DNA of 64,000 nucleotides from Streptomyces sp. NBC_00094 (GTDB lineage Bacteria > Actinomycetota > Actinomycetes > Streptomycetales > Streptomycetaceae). The stretch is taken from assembly GCF_026343125.1 (NCBI RefSeq), contig NZ_JAPEMB010000001.1, positions 8,003,501-8,067,500 of the forward strand, written 5' to 3'. Below the pieces are notes generated by a model. It had not been told where the DNA came from. It did not search any database and saw only the letters and a list, made by a program, of their open reading frames with translations. The translations under genes and the position numbers were made by a program. Shown here piece after piece: positions 42,844 through 51,780 of the stretch (position 1 is the stretch's first letter; each line of letters opens with the position of its first letter).

Positions 42844-43224
42844 GTGCTGAAGAAGTGTCTCGTAGCCGCCGCATCCGCGGCGCTGGTGATGGGGCCGGCC
42901 GCTGTGGCGCAGGCCGACGACATCGTGCGCGTCGTGGAGGAAACGGTGACCATTCCGGTCGCCTCCGGCGGCTACCCCGGCAGGGCTTCGGCCATGGCCT
43001 CCTGCCCGCCCGGCGAAACCCGGACCGGTGGAGGCGCCAGCGTGATCGCGGGCAACTCGCACGCCGACCGGTACCTGCTGCACTCGACCCAGCCGATCAG
43101 CGGTGAGGCCTGGTGGGCCTTCGCGTCGAACACGGACACCACCAACCCGGGAACCCTGAAGGTCTACGCCATCTGCGCGAGGGTGGTCAGCACCCCGGCC
43201 CTCACCACGCCCATCAAGACCTGA
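42844..43224 (+). CDS. Small secreted protein (126 aa)
   Basis: MLKKCLVAAASAALVMGPAA, VAQADD is a Sec signal peptide cleaved near VAQA-DD (residue about 25). The mature part has two Cys (MASCPPGETRTG and YAICARV), giving a possible disulfide, and the text GGASVIAGNSHADRYLLHST. GTG start, weak SD. Small extracellular protein of unknown role; similar proteins are widespread in Streptomyces. Confidence 0.78.
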   Translation: MLKKCLVAAASAALVMGPAAVAQADDIVRVVEETVTIPVASGGYPGRASAMASCPPGETRTGGGASVIAGNSHADRYLLHSTQPISGEAWWAFASNTDTTNPGTLKVYAICARVVSTPALTTPIKT

Positions 43225-43239
43225 CCCAGGTGTCCACTC

Positions 43240-43467
43240 TCATGTGGCGGTGAGAAGTCCGTGCAGGCGCTCGGCTGGGGTGTCCCAGCCGAGCGTCTTG
43301 CGCGGCCTGTGGTTCAGCTCGGCAGCGACGGCGTCCGGGTGTTCGCGCCAGTGCCGGGACAGGTCGGTTCCCTTCGGGAAGTACTGGCGGAGCAGGCCGT
43401 TGGTGTTGCCGTTCGTTCGCCGTTGCCAGGGGCTGTCCGGCCGGCGGTCCACTCCGTAGCCCAGGCC
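43240..43467 (-). pseudogene. IS30-family transposase C-terminal fragment
   Basis: DSPWQRRTNGNTNGLLRQYF, PKGTDLSRHWREHPDAVAAE, LNHRPRKTLGWDTPAERL is the typical end of IS30 transposases including the catalytic Glu region. The N-terminal HTH and first Asp are missing. A second protein-like scrap (VRVVVDGPRRGYAGM) follows upstream in another frame. Inactive remnant. Confidence 0.88.
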
Positions 43468-43600
43468 CCGGCGTTCGGCGGCTCCATCCGTAGCGCCCGG
43501 AGGCCAAGGCCATTCCTGCGTAACCCCGGCGTGGGCCGTCCACGACAACCCGCACGCCCTCCTGATGCGCGTCCGCAACCGTGACAGCCTGCGAAGGCGG

Positions 43601-44053
43601 CTACTCGGGCAGAGGGCGATCGTCGATGACGTTCTTCATGACGAGTGTGGAGGTCAGGCGCTGGACCCCGGGCAGACGTGCGAGCTGCCGGTCGTACAGC
43701 TCCTGGAACGCGGCCAGGTCCGCGGTCGCGATCCGCAGGAGGTAGTCGGGCTCGCCGAACAGGCGCTGTGCCTGAAGCACGTGCGGGATGGCGGCCACGG
43801 CTTCCTCGAAGGCCGTGACGGTGTCCGCGTCCTCCCAGCGCAGGGTGGCGAACACGAGGGCCTCGAAGTTCAGGCCGACGGCGGCCGGGTCGACTACGGC
43901 GCGGTAGCCGCGGATCGCGCCCTCGCGTTCGAGGTCGCGCAGCCGGCGGTGGCAGGGCGAGACGCTGAGCTTCACGCGGGCGGCCAGCTCGGTGATGGTC
44001 AGGCGGCCGTCGAGCTGCAGCTCGGTAAGAATCTTCCGGTCCAGGGCGTCCAT
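43601..44053 (-). CDS. Lrp/AsnC-family regulator (150 aa)
   Basis: HTH: MDALDRKILTELQLDGRLTI, TELAARVKLSVSPCHRRLRD; RAM/AsnC ligand domain: GLNFEALVFATLRWEDADTV, FGEPDYLLRIATADLAAF. Length matches the family. Divergent from the LysE exporter gene, a classic arrangement in which the Lrp protein activates the amino-acid exporter when the amino acid accumulates. Confidence 0.93.
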   Translation of the reverse strand: MDALDRKILTELQLDGRLTITELAARVKLSVSPCHRRLRDLEREGAIRGYRAVVDPAAVGLNFEALVFATLRWEDADTVTAFEEAVAAIPHVLQAQRLFGEPDYLLRIATADLAAFQELYDRQLARLPGVQRLTSTLVMKNVIDDRPLPE

Positions 44054-44164
44054 GGAGAAGATTCTCCCTCACATGGCGCGATCATGAAGTAAAGACGCAA
44101 ACACCTTCGGGCGTAACCGGCCTAGCCTTCCCTCCAGAGCAAGAAATGCGAGAGGGAACGAACG

Positions 44165-44782
44165 ATGGATACGACGACACTGGCAGCCTTCCTGGTGGTG
44201 GATCTGTTGCTGGTGTTCACTCCGGGCGCGGACTGGGCCTACGCGATCTCCGCCGGACTGCGGGAACGCTCCGTCGTCCCGGCCGTCACAGGGCTGATCG
44301 CCGGACACGCGGCCTACGCGCTGGTGGCCGTCGCGGGCCTGGCGGTGATCGTGGCGAGCTCCCCGGCCGTGCTCACCGCCCTGACCTTGGCGGGCGCCGG
44401 CTACCTGCTGTGGCTGGGCTGGGGTGTTCTGAGGCAGCCGGCCGTACCGGCGGCCGCCGGAGAGAGCACGGACGCCTCCCGTATGCAGGTCATGCTCAAA
44501 GGAGCCGGGATCAGCGGCCTGAACCCGAAGGCGCTGTTGCTGTACTTCTCGCTGTTCCCGCAGTTCATCGACACCGCCGACGGCTGGCCGGCCGCCGCGC
44601 AGACCGGTCTGCTCAGCACCGTGCACCTGACCGCGTGCGCCGTCGTCTACCTCGCCGTCGGCGTCCTGGCCCGCACGGTCCTCAGGACCCGGCCCTCGGC
44701 CGCCCGGGTCGTCACCCGCATCAGTGGTGCCATGATGATCGCCATCGGCGCCTTCCTGCTGGTGGAACGCCTGGCCGGCTGA
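44165..44782 (+). CDS. LysE/RhtB-family amino acid exporter (205 aa)
   Basis: Six membrane helices; the family start FLVVDLLLVFTPGADWAYAI has the conserved TPGxD motif; KGAGISGLNPKALLLYFSLF, PQFID contains the NPKA motif. Divergent from the Lrp gene. A thioesterase and an MBL gene follow on the same strand 42 bases later, so they may be cotranscribed. Confidence 0.92.
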   Translation: MDTTTLAAFLVVDLLLVFTPGADWAYAISAGLRERSVVPAVTGLIAGHAAYALVAVAGLAVIVASSPAVLTALTLAGAGYLLWLGWGVLRQPAVPAAAGESTDASRMQVMLKGAGISGLNPKALLLYFSLFPQFIDTADGWPAAAQTGLLSTVHLTACAVVYLAVGVLARTVLRTRPSAARVVTRISGAMMIAIGAFLLVERLAG

Positions 44783-44824
44783 AGACCCCGTCCCGCTCCA
44801 CCCGACACGGTCCCGAAGGAGGGC

Positions 44825-45289
44825 ATGCACGTGGAAGACCAGACGCGGCAGGAACAGGCGAGCCCCGCAGCCCGGAAACGCATCCAGGACAGCTTCGATC
44901 TGCAGGGCCTCATGGCCCACCTCGGCGCGCGCCTCGCCCATATCGGCCCCGGTCGCGTCCACATCGTGCTCCCGGCCCGTCCCGAGGTGACCCAACAGCA
45001 CGGCTACGTCCATGCCGGTGCCACCAGCGCCATCGCGGACAGCGCCGGTGGCTACGCGGCGCTCACGCTGTTCGACGAGGACTCCGAGGTCCTCACCGTC
45101 GAGTACAAGATCAACCTCCTCGCGCCCGCCGCCGGCGACCACCTCGAAGCGATCGGCACCGTCCTGAAGACCGGACGCACCCTGACCGTCTGCCAGTTGG
45201 AGGTGTACGGCGTCCAGGGCGACGGCGAGCGGAAGCTCGTCGCCAACGGCCAGCAGACCCTGATCCGCGTCGACAGGCCCGTCGAGTGA
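44825..45289 (+). CDS. PaaI-type hotdog thioesterase (154 aa)
   Basis: Hotdog fold: LGARLAHIGPGRVHIVLPAR, then QQHGYVHAGATSAIADSAGG carries the HAG and Asp/Glu catalytic elements, and LTVEYKINLLAPAAGDHLEA the dimer strand. SD GAAGGAGG fits the ATG at 44825. The stop overlaps the next gene (GTGA). Acyl-CoA hydrolysis likely; substrate unknown. Confidence 0.88.
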   Translation: MHVEDQTRQEQASPAARKRIQDSFDLQGLMAHLGARLAHIGPGRVHIVLPARPEVTQQHGYVHAGATSAIADSAGGYAALTLFDEDSEVLTVEYKINLLAPAAGDHLEAIGTVLKTGRTLTVCQLEVYGVQGDGERKLVANGQQTLIRVDRPVE

Positions 45290-46263
45290 ACCCGCAGCCC
45301 TCTCTGCCGTCCTGGCTGACGTGGTGGCAGCGCCCCTTCCCCGACGCCAACACCCTGCTGCTGCACGGACGGCAACCAGCCCTGATCGACACCGGGTTCG
45401 TCGGTCACGCGGAGGAGACCGTCGCCTGGGCTCGCGCGCACGCCGGCGGCGTCGACCTGGTCGTCAACACCCACTGGCACTCCGACCACGTCGGCGGCAA
45501 CGCACTCCTCCAGGCCAGGGGCGCCGCCGTCGCCGCCGGAGCCCCGGAGGCCGAGGCCGTCTCCCGCCGCGACCCCGGATGCTGCGCGGCCGAGTACCTC
45601 GACCAGCCCGTCGCCCCGTACACCGTCGACCTCGCGCTCGACGACGGGCAGGTCCTCCGCCTCGGGGACACCGACTGGGAAGTCGTACGCACCCCCGGCC
45701 ACACCCCGGGCCACCTCGCCCTGTGGCAGCCGGAGGAACGGCTCCTCGTCGTCGGGGACGCGCTGTCGGACTACGACGTCGGCTGGGTCAACCTCGCGCT
45801 CGACGGCCTCGATGCCACCACCACGGCCCTCGTCTCCCTCAAGCGGTTGGCCGACCTCGCTCCGCGCGTGATCCTCCCCTCCCACGGGCCGATCGTCGCC
45901 GACCCGGCCGCCGCCTTCGCGGCCGCCCTGCGACGTGCCCAGCGCCTCGTCGACGACCCCGACGGAGCGGTCTGGTACGGCGCGCGCAGGATCCTCGCCT
46001 TCGCCCTGATGATCCGCGACGGCATGCCGGCCGACGCGATCGAGCCGTACCTCCACGCCCGCGCCTGGGTCACCGATGCCGCACGCCTCCTGGACGTGAC
46101 TTCCGAGGCCCTCGCCACAGAACTGGTCACGACGATGCTCGCCGGCGGTGCGATCGTCCTGCGCGACGGACGCCTGCGCGCCGCCGCCGACCACACCACA
46201 GTGGCGGCCGAAGCGTTGCGCGTGCCCTACCCACGAGCCTGGCCGGCGACCGGGCCGCGCTGA
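45286..46263 (+). CDS. Metallo-beta-lactamase-fold hydrolase (325 aa)
   Basis: NTHWHSDHVGGNALL is the HxHxDH zinc motif; further ligands are in RTPGHTPGHLALW, VVGDALSDYDVGW and LPSHGPIV. Residues 210-325 form an extra C-terminal helical domain (RILAFALMIRDGMPADAIEP), as in glyoxalase II-like or quorum-lactonase-like relatives. GTG start is coupled to the thioesterase stop. Together with LysE and PaaI it looks like an operon handling an amino-acid or acyl derivative, unproven. Confidence 0.9.
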   Translation: MNPQPSLPSWLTWWQRPFPDANTLLLHGRQPALIDTGFVGHAEETVAWARAHAGGVDLVVNTHWHSDHVGGNALLQARGAAVAAGAPEAEAVSRRDPGCCAAEYLDQPVAPYTVDLALDDGQVLRLGDTDWEVVRTPGHTPGHLALWQPEERLLVVGDALSDYDVGWVNLALDGLDATTTALVSLKRLADLAPRVILPSHGPIVADPAAAFAAALRRAQRLVDDPDGAVWYGARRILAFALMIRDGMPADAIEPYLHARAWVTDAARLLDVTSEALATELVTTMLAGGAIVLRDGRLRAAADHTTVAAEALRVPYPRAWPATGPR

Positions 46264-46318
46264 CCTGCGGTGGAACGAGGGGCGGGCCGCGGAGGCGGGG
46301 TAATCCGAGCGCGTCCCG

Positions 46319-47515
46319 TCAGTGGTGTCGGTGGGCGTTGAGCCGGGCGGCCTGGCGTGTCAGGTGGTCGCGTTCGGCGAGGTTGGGTGCTGTGTGGGCC
46401 GCCTCGGCGTACAGCCGTGCCGCTGTCACGAGGTCGCCGTCGCGCTCATGGAGGTACGCCGCCACCGCGGCGTGGCGGGGCAGTGAGGCGTCCAGCGCCG
46501 CGAGTACCGCCAGGCCGGCGCGCGGCCCGTCGGCCTGCCCGACGGCGACCGCGCGGTTGAGCCGGACGACGGGGCTGTCGGTCAGGCGCGTGAGCTCGTC
46601 GTACCACTCGACGATCTGCACCCAGTCGGTCTCCTCTGCGGTGGGCGCGTCGGCGTGGAGTGCCGCGATGGCGGCCTGGGCCTGGAACTCGCCCAGCCGG
46701 TCGCGGGCGAGGGCCGCCTGGAGGATCTCGACGCCCTCGGCGATCAACGCGGTGTCCCAGCGGCCGCGGTCCTGCTCGGCGAGCGGCACGAGGCTGCCGT
46801 CGGGCGCGGTCCGGGCGGCCCGCCGGGCGTGGTGGAGCAGTATGAGGGCGAGTAGCCCCGCCGCCTCGGGGTGGTCTACACGGGCCGCGAGCTGCCGGGT
46901 GAGCCGGATCGCCTCGGCGGCGAGGTCGACGTCGCCGGAGTAGCCCTCGTTGAACACGAGGTAGAGGACGCGCAGGACGGTGGCGACGTCGCCGGGCTGG
47001 TCGAAGCGCACTCCGGAGACGGTGCGCTTGGCCCGGCTGATGCGCTGCGCCATGGTCGCCTCGGGCACCAGGTAGGCCTGGGCGATCTGGCGCGTGGTCA
47101 GCCCGCCGACGGCACGCAGCGTGAGCGCGACCGCCGACGCCGGGGTCAGCGACGGGTGAGCGCACAGGAAGTAGAGCTGGAGCGTGTCGTCCAGCGCGGG
47201 CGCGGGCCCGGGTGCCGGCTCCTCCTCGACGCGGTCCTCACGCCGGCGGCGGGCGGCGTCGGCGCGTGTCGTGTCGAGGAACTTGCGCCAGGCCACGGTG
47301 ATGAGCCAGCCCTTGGCATCCCGAAGGGGCTCTCCCGCGCTCGAGCGGACCCGTGAGCTCGGGGACGGGTCGGCCGGCCAGATCCGGAGCGCTTCGACCA
47401 GAGCGTCCTGCACGGCGTCCTCCGCCGCCGCGAAGTCGGCTCCGCGGCGGACGAGGACGGTGAGCACACTCGGTGTGAGGCTCCTGAGCAGGGCCTCGTC
47501 CATCGGTGACGTCAC
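46319..47515 (-). CDS. ECF42-type RNA polymerase sigma factor with TPR-like C-terminus (398 aa)
   Basis: Sigma 2: LVRRGADFAAAEDAVQDALV, KGWLITVAWRKFLDTTRADA; sigma 4: HPSLTPASAVALTLRAVGGL, TTRQIAQAYLVPEATMAQRI. The long C-terminal extension (DDTLQLYFLCAHPSL; LYLVFNEGYSGDVDLAAEAI; RLNRAVAVGQADGPRAGLAV) is the TPR-like/DUF6596 region of ECF42. GTG 47515 overlaps the DGPF stop; ATG 47503 is the alternative. The partner gene and promoter support the assignment. No anti-sigma gene is expected in this group. Confidence 0.92.
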   Translation of the reverse strand: MTSPMDEALLRSLTPSVLTVLVRRGADFAAAEDAVQDALVEALRIWPADPSPSSRVRSSAGEPLRDAKGWLITVAWRKFLDTTRADAARRRREDRVEEEPAPGPAPALDDTLQLYFLCAHPSLTPASAVALTLRAVGGLTTRQIAQAYLVPEATMAQRISRAKRTVSGVRFDQPGDVATVLRVLYLVFNEGYSGDVDLAAEAIRLTRQLAARVDHPEAAGLLALILLHHARRAARTAPDGSLVPLAEQDRGRWDTALIAEGVEILQAALARDRLGEFQAQAAIAALHADAPTAEETDWVQIVEWYDELTRLTDSPVVRLNRAVAVGQADGPRAGLAVLAALDASLPRHAAVAAYLHERDGDLVTAARLYAEAAHTAPNLAERDHLTRQAARLNAHRHH

Positions 47516-47919
47516 TCCGTGATGGTGGGCGGCGCGGCCAGGAACGGGCGTACCTCCAGCCATTCGTGGATCGGCTTGCCGCCCGCCCCGGGGGCGGCCG
47601 ACAGCTCTCCGGCCAGCTCGACGGCGCGCTCGTAGCTGTCGACGTCGATGATCATCCAGCCGGCGATGAGATCCTTGGTCTCCGCGAACGGTCCGTCGGT
47701 GACCGGCGGGCGGCCCTCGCCGTCGTAGCGGACCCACGCTCCCTCGGGGGCGAGCGCCTGACCGGCGACGAACTCGCCTGTCTTCTCCAGCCGGGCCGCG
47801 AAGTCGTTCATGTACTGCATATGGGCCGAGATCTCCTCCGGGCTCCACTGGTCCATCGGTACGTCGTTGACCGGAGCCGGGGCGCCGCGGTAGTGCTTCA
47901 GCAGCAGGTACTTGGCCAT
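47512..47919 (-). CDS. DGPF/YCII-family protein, ECF42 partner (135 aa)
   Basis: MAKYLLLKHYRGAPAPVNDV, and the eponymous motif in PPVTDGPFAETKDLIAGWMI. YCII-related ferredoxin-like fold. Known context: ECF42 sigma factors are linked to DGPF proteins and drive them. A TGTCGA-N17-CGTC promoter lies 53 bases upstream. Its stop overlaps the sigma GTG. Biochemical role unknown. Confidence 0.92.
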   Translation of the reverse strand: MAKYLLLKHYRGAPAPVNDVPMDQWSPEEISAHMQYMNDFAARLEKTGEFVAGQALAPEGAWVRYDGEGRPPVTDGPFAETKDLIAGWMIIDVDSYERAVELAGELSAAPGAGGKPIHEWLEVRPFLAAPPTITE

Positions 47920-47971
47920 CGTGGTTCTCCTCGGTGCGGGTGCGGCCCATTGTGGTCGCGTTCACCTCGGG

Positions 47972-47998
47972 GACGGAGCCCGACGCGGGTTCTCGACA
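47972..47998 (-). promoter_or_regulatory. ECF42-type promoter, TGTCGA-N17-CGTC
   Basis: On the minus strand TGTCGA (47998-47993), 17 bases, CGTC (47975-47972). It fits the reported ECF42 motif TGTCGA plus CGA/TC as I recall it. Start of transcription would be about 47965, leaving a leader of about 45 bases before the DGPF ATG, with SD GAGGAG. Confidence 0.75.
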
Positions 47999-48224
47999 TC
48001 GCCGTCCGAATTTCTTTCGGGCTTTCGCGGATGAGCCCGGGAGGGCCGTCTGGCTACCGGCCTGGGCGAGGCGCCCGGGCCATACGGACCGCCGAGCTGG
48101 AGGCCGCGCCCGGCCGATGGTCCGAGGCTGCCCCTCATCGCTCCTCCCGGGCGCCGCCCCAGTGCTCGGAGCCTGGCCGGTGCTCCTCTTCCCTTGCCTG
48201 CCAAGGGTGTTGGAGGATCCACGC

Positions 48225-48743
48225 ATGAACCCGCATGCGACCGAACCGACCGCCGACGCGTCGGCCACGTACCTCACAGCGCTACACGAACGGCTGACGG
48301 CCGACGGTTGCACCGTGACCTTGCCTCACTGGAACGACCGCCGGGTGGTGACAGGCTGCCGCGCCGACCGCAAGGTCCGCTGGTTCGGGACGAAGGCCGA
48401 GCTGTTCGTCTTCGCGACCACCGTCCCCGAGATCGATGCGGCCACCCTGGGGGATTTCACCGCCTGGGCCATGAGCTACGCCAAGAGCCTGCGCGGCGGC
48501 ATACCCGGTGCCCGTAACGCGGCACTGGTGCTCCCCGCCCTGGTGAGCGCGCGCGTCCAGCCCCAGGCGGCCCAGTGGGCCGCCCAGGACGCCCGGATCC
48601 TCGACGCGACGCTGATCAGCCGCCCCCTCACGGTCGAGACCACCCCGGACACGGTCCGGACCACGATGTACCGGGGCCGGGTCGTCTGGGGCGGCATGTT
48701 CACGGGCCATGTACTGGAGAAGGCCGCCCTGTACTTCCCGTGA
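48225..48743 (+). CDS. Conserved hypothetical protein (172 aa)
   Basis: ATG with a strong GGAGGA SD. LTALHERLTADGCTVTLPHW, then TKAELFVFATTVPEIDAATL, DFTAWAMSYAKSLRGGIPGA and VQPQAAQWAAQDARILDATL describe a mixed alpha/beta soluble protein. Ends MYRGRVVWGGMFTGHVLEKA. No signal peptide and no recognised family. Convergent with the fucosidase gene; the gap 48744-48942 shows no gene. Confidence 0.65.
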   Translation: MNPHATEPTADASATYLTALHERLTADGCTVTLPHWNDRRVVTGCRADRKVRWFGTKAELFVFATTVPEIDAATLGDFTAWAMSYAKSLRGGIPGARNAALVLPALVSARVQPQAAQWAAQDARILDATLISRPLTVETTPDTVRTTMYRGRVVWGGMFTGHVLEKAALYFP

Positions 48744-48942
48744 TCTCGGGCGGCGGGTCTCCTGAGGGCCTCCGCCACCTGCAACGACGCTGAGGTGGTC
48801 CGTCGACCACCGCGGCGACCCCGCCGGACCCCACACCGAGCTCTACGCCGACATCGCAGCAGGCCGACGCCGAAGCCCCCCACGGACCGGCCCTGGGCGG
48901 ACCCGCTCCTGGAGTCCGAGCGCCCCGGATCCCCGACAGAAC

Positions 48943-51780
48943 CTAGTGGCCGATCCGCCGCCACTGCTGGCCGGTGCCGCCGTCGGCCGTCTGCTGCTCG
49001 ATCGTCGCGAGGTCGGCCGTCGAGTCGCCGGTCACGCCCAGCACCTTGCCGCTGCGGGCGCAGGTGATGACGACGTGTCCGTCGCCCGTGTCGGTGATCT
49101 CCCACTGCTGGTTGGTGGCGTGCGACGTGTGCCACTGGAGGAGCGGCGCGCCGTCGGCCGACGAGCCGCCGCCGATGTCCCACGCCAGCGGGGTGCCGCC
49201 GTGCGTGGTGGAGATCTCGTAGAGCCCGCCTCCGACCGGGATGAAGCGGAACTGCTGGTTGGCGGACGAGCTCGGGGTGTACTGGATCAGTACCGTGCCG
49301 GCCGAGGTGGAGGCGTTGGGGACGTCGATCGCCCGTCCCGAGTTGCGGTTGATCAACTGGAAGACGTCGTACTGCGCGGGCGGCGTGACGGTGACTGAGC
49401 CCGCCGAAGGGATGGTCACGGTCTGGCTCCACGAACCGAAGACCACCTTCGTCGAACGGCCGGCCGTGCCGCGCAGCGTGGCGCTGGTGACCTGCCCCGA
49501 AGACCAGCTCAGGTCGACGGTGAGACCGCCCCGCACCCCGATGCCGGTGACCGAGCCGGAGGCCGCCCACGCCTTCGGCAGGGCGGGCAGCAGCTCGACC
49601 CGGCCCGGGCGGGACTGGACCAGCATCTCGACCATCGCGGCCGGTGTGCCGTAGTTGCCGTCGATCTGGAAGATGTAGCCGCTGCCGTAGCGGTACATGT
49701 CGAACATGTTGATCGCGGTGCCGGCGGCCGCGCTCCCCGTCGGCTGCAGCACGGAGAGCATGAGGTCGTACGCCTTCTCGGCGTGCTTCAGCCGCGCCCA
49801 GCACAAGGCACGCCAGGCGCTGGCCCAGCCGTAGCTCGCGAGGCCCCGGGCCTCCAGCAGCTTGGTGGCGCCCGTGACGAGAGCGGCGGGGGAGTCCTGG
49901 AGGTTGATGCGGTCGCCCGGGAAGAGGCCCATGTGCGCGGAGAGGTGACGGTGGGTGGTGTCGCCGAGGTTGTCATCGCTCATCCACTCCTCGAGCCAAC
50001 CGCTCGTGGCGCTGACCTGCGGCATGTAGAGCTTGTCCTGGAGCCCCCCGATGGTGGAGGCGTACGCGGCGTCGTTGCCGAGCAGGGCGGCCGCGGCACG
50101 GAAGTTCGCGAACAGCTGCCAGACCAGTTCCTGGGCGTAGGTGTTGCCACGGGTGTCCTCCGGACCGTGCTCCGGCGACCAGTCGTGGTCGTCGACCAGG
50201 ACCTCGCGCCCCGCCACGGTCATCGTGACCAGTCGCGCCTCCCAGAACTCGCAGGCGCCCTTGAGCAGCGGGTAGATCCTGGCGAGGTGCGCGGTGTCCT
50301 GGGTGTACTCGTAGTGCTCGTAGAGCGAGTTGCAGATCCAGGCGTTGCCGGCCGGGTGCCACCACCAGCCGTTGCCGCCCCAGACGTTGGTCGAGAAGGC
50401 CAGGGTCCACCCGGCCACCCGGCCGGAGGTGTTGCGGTACCGGTTGCGAGGGTCCTGGAAGAGGTTCGTGGTGGCCGCCCGCCACCCCGGCAGCTGGGCG
50501 ACACAGTAGTCGGTGAGCGCGTCGAAGCACTCGGGCAGGCCGACCCGGTCGGGCAGCCAGTAGTTCATCTCGATGTTGACGTCGTTGTGGTAGTCGGAGA
50601 ACCACGGGGGCTCGTTGCTGTCGACCCACAGGCCCTGGAGGTTGGTCGGCAGGCTGCCGCGCGATCCGGTGATCGTCAGGTAGCGGCCGAACTGCAGGTA
50701 GGAGGCTTCCAGCTCGGGGTCCGGGGTCGCACCGGCCGCACGCGCGGCGAGCCGGGCGGGGGTGTCCAGGGCCCGCTGCGCCGCCGTGGAGACGCCCAGG
50801 TTCACCGCCATCCGCTGCTGGAGGTCCTGGAAGTCGGCGACGTGCGTGGCGAGCAGGGTCGAGCCCGCGACCGCGGCGGCCCGCGAGGCCTTGGCGCGGG
50901 CGACGGTCAGCGGTACGAGGGAGGTGTTCTTGTACGCGACGGAGTGGTCGGCCTTGTAGTTGGTGCCGCCGGAGAGCACGAGCACGACCTCGGTGCAGTT
51001 GCCGAACGTCACCTTGGCGCCGGTGGCCGACACGGTGCCGCCGGTGCCGACGGCCTTGACCAGGGTCGCGTACGTGAGTGTGTTCGGCAGAGCGGTCGCG
51101 AACGACACCTCCGCGGCCTGGGCGTTCCGGGAGACCGTCTCGCCGCGGGTGCCCGCGAGCGTCATCGAGCCGGTGTAGGAACCGCCGCCGCTCTGGGTCA
51201 GGCGGACGATGATCACGTCGTCCGGGTGGCTCGAGAACACCTCCCGCCGATAGGTCACGCCACCCAGCTTGTACGAGGCCGTGACCAGGCCGTTGCTCAT
51301 GTCCAGCGTGCGACGGTAGTCGGTGATCGCCGTCGTGGTGTGGGCCGGGATGTCGAGGTAGGCCTTGGCGAGCATGCCGAACGTGCCGAAGCCGCCCGCG
51401 TCGTACGAGAACTGACCGTCGGACTGCAGGACGGCGTTGGCGTGACCGGTCCACAGGGTCGCGTCCGCGAGGACCAGGCAGTCGTGTGAGGGGTCGCCGG
51501 TCACCAGGGCTCCGAGTCGGCCGTTGCCGACGGGCAGACCCTCCTCGATCACCTCGGCCTCGGTGCCGGGCTGTGCGTACCAGAGCGTGACCGCCTCGCT
51601 TTCGGGCACCAGCGCCAGGCTGCCGGCGGTGCGCGCGGCGGCGGCGGCCGGCGCGGTGAACTCGGGCAGCGACGAGAGCGCGAACACCGCGCCGAGGGAA
51701 GCGGCTGCGCGCAGCAGTCCGCGACGGGACACGTCCGCCGGCTCTTCGGCGGCGGAGTGGGCACGGGGGTGGGAGGTCAT
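48943..51780 (-). CDS. Secreted GH95 alpha-L-fucosidase with ricin-type C-terminal lectin (945 aa)
   Basis: Twin-arginine signal DVSRRGLLRAAASLGAVFAL cleaved near AAAA (about residue 50). GH95 catalytic region: NDVNIEMNYWLPDRVGLPEC (Asn nucleophile-assist region), DHDWSPEHGPEDTRGNTYAQ (general-acid Glu in SPE) and GYIFQIDGNYGTPAAMVEML (Asp). Residues about 810-945 (VFQLINRNSGRAIDVPNAST; QQWEITDTGDGHVVITCARS) form a ricin-B/CBM13 domain. Secreted to release L-fucose (or L-galactose) from glycans. ATG has AAGGAG. Divergent from lutA and at the head of the fucose island. Confidence 0.93.
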   Translation of the reverse strand: MTSHPRAHSAAEEPADVSRRGLLRAAASLGAVFALSSLPEFTAPAAAAARTAGSLALVPESEAVTLWYAQPGTEAEVIEEGLPVGNGRLGALVTGDPSHDCLVLADATLWTGHANAVLQSDGQFSYDAGGFGTFGMLAKAYLDIPAHTTTAITDYRRTLDMSNGLVTASYKLGGVTYRREVFSSHPDDVIIVRLTQSGGGSYTGSMTLAGTRGETVSRNAQAAEVSFATALPNTLTYATLVKAVGTGGTVSATGAKVTFGNCTEVVLVLSGGTNYKADHSVAYKNTSLVPLTVARAKASRAAAVAGSTLLATHVADFQDLQQRMAVNLGVSTAAQRALDTPARLAARAAGATPDPELEASYLQFGRYLTITGSRGSLPTNLQGLWVDSNEPPWFSDYHNDVNIEMNYWLPDRVGLPECFDALTDYCVAQLPGWRAATTNLFQDPRNRYRNTSGRVAGWTLAFSTNVWGGNGWWWHPAGNAWICNSLYEHYEYTQDTAHLARIYPLLKGACEFWEARLVTMTVAGREVLVDDHDWSPEHGPEDTRGNTYAQELVWQLFANFRAAAALLGNDAAYASTIGGLQDKLYMPQVSATSGWLEEWMSDDNLGDTTHRHLSAHMGLFPGDRINLQDSPAALVTGATKLLEARGLASYGWASAWRALCWARLKHAEKAYDLMLSVLQPTGSAAAGTAINMFDMYRYGSGYIFQIDGNYGTPAAMVEMLVQSRPGRVELLPALPKAWAASGSVTGIGVRGGLTVDLSWSSGQVTSATLRGTAGRSTKVVFGSWSQTVTIPSAGSVTVTPPAQYDVFQLINRNSGRAIDVPNASTSAGTVLIQYTPSSSANQQFRFIPVGGGLYEISTTHGGTPLAWDIGGGSSADGAPLLQWHTSHATNQQWEITDTGDGHVVITCARSGKVLGVTGDSTADLATIEQQTADGGTGQQWRRIGH

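Noticed and set aside
46319-48313. A 664-residue sigma-factor fusion
   Set aside because: The upstream part is antisense to the 48.2-kb gene and in another frame of the DGPF gene; the sigma protein proper starts at 47515 or 47503.
48744-48942. Short coding region between the convergent genes
   Set aside because: Fragments such as HTELYADIAAG appear in one frame, but no start, no SD and no recognisable family.
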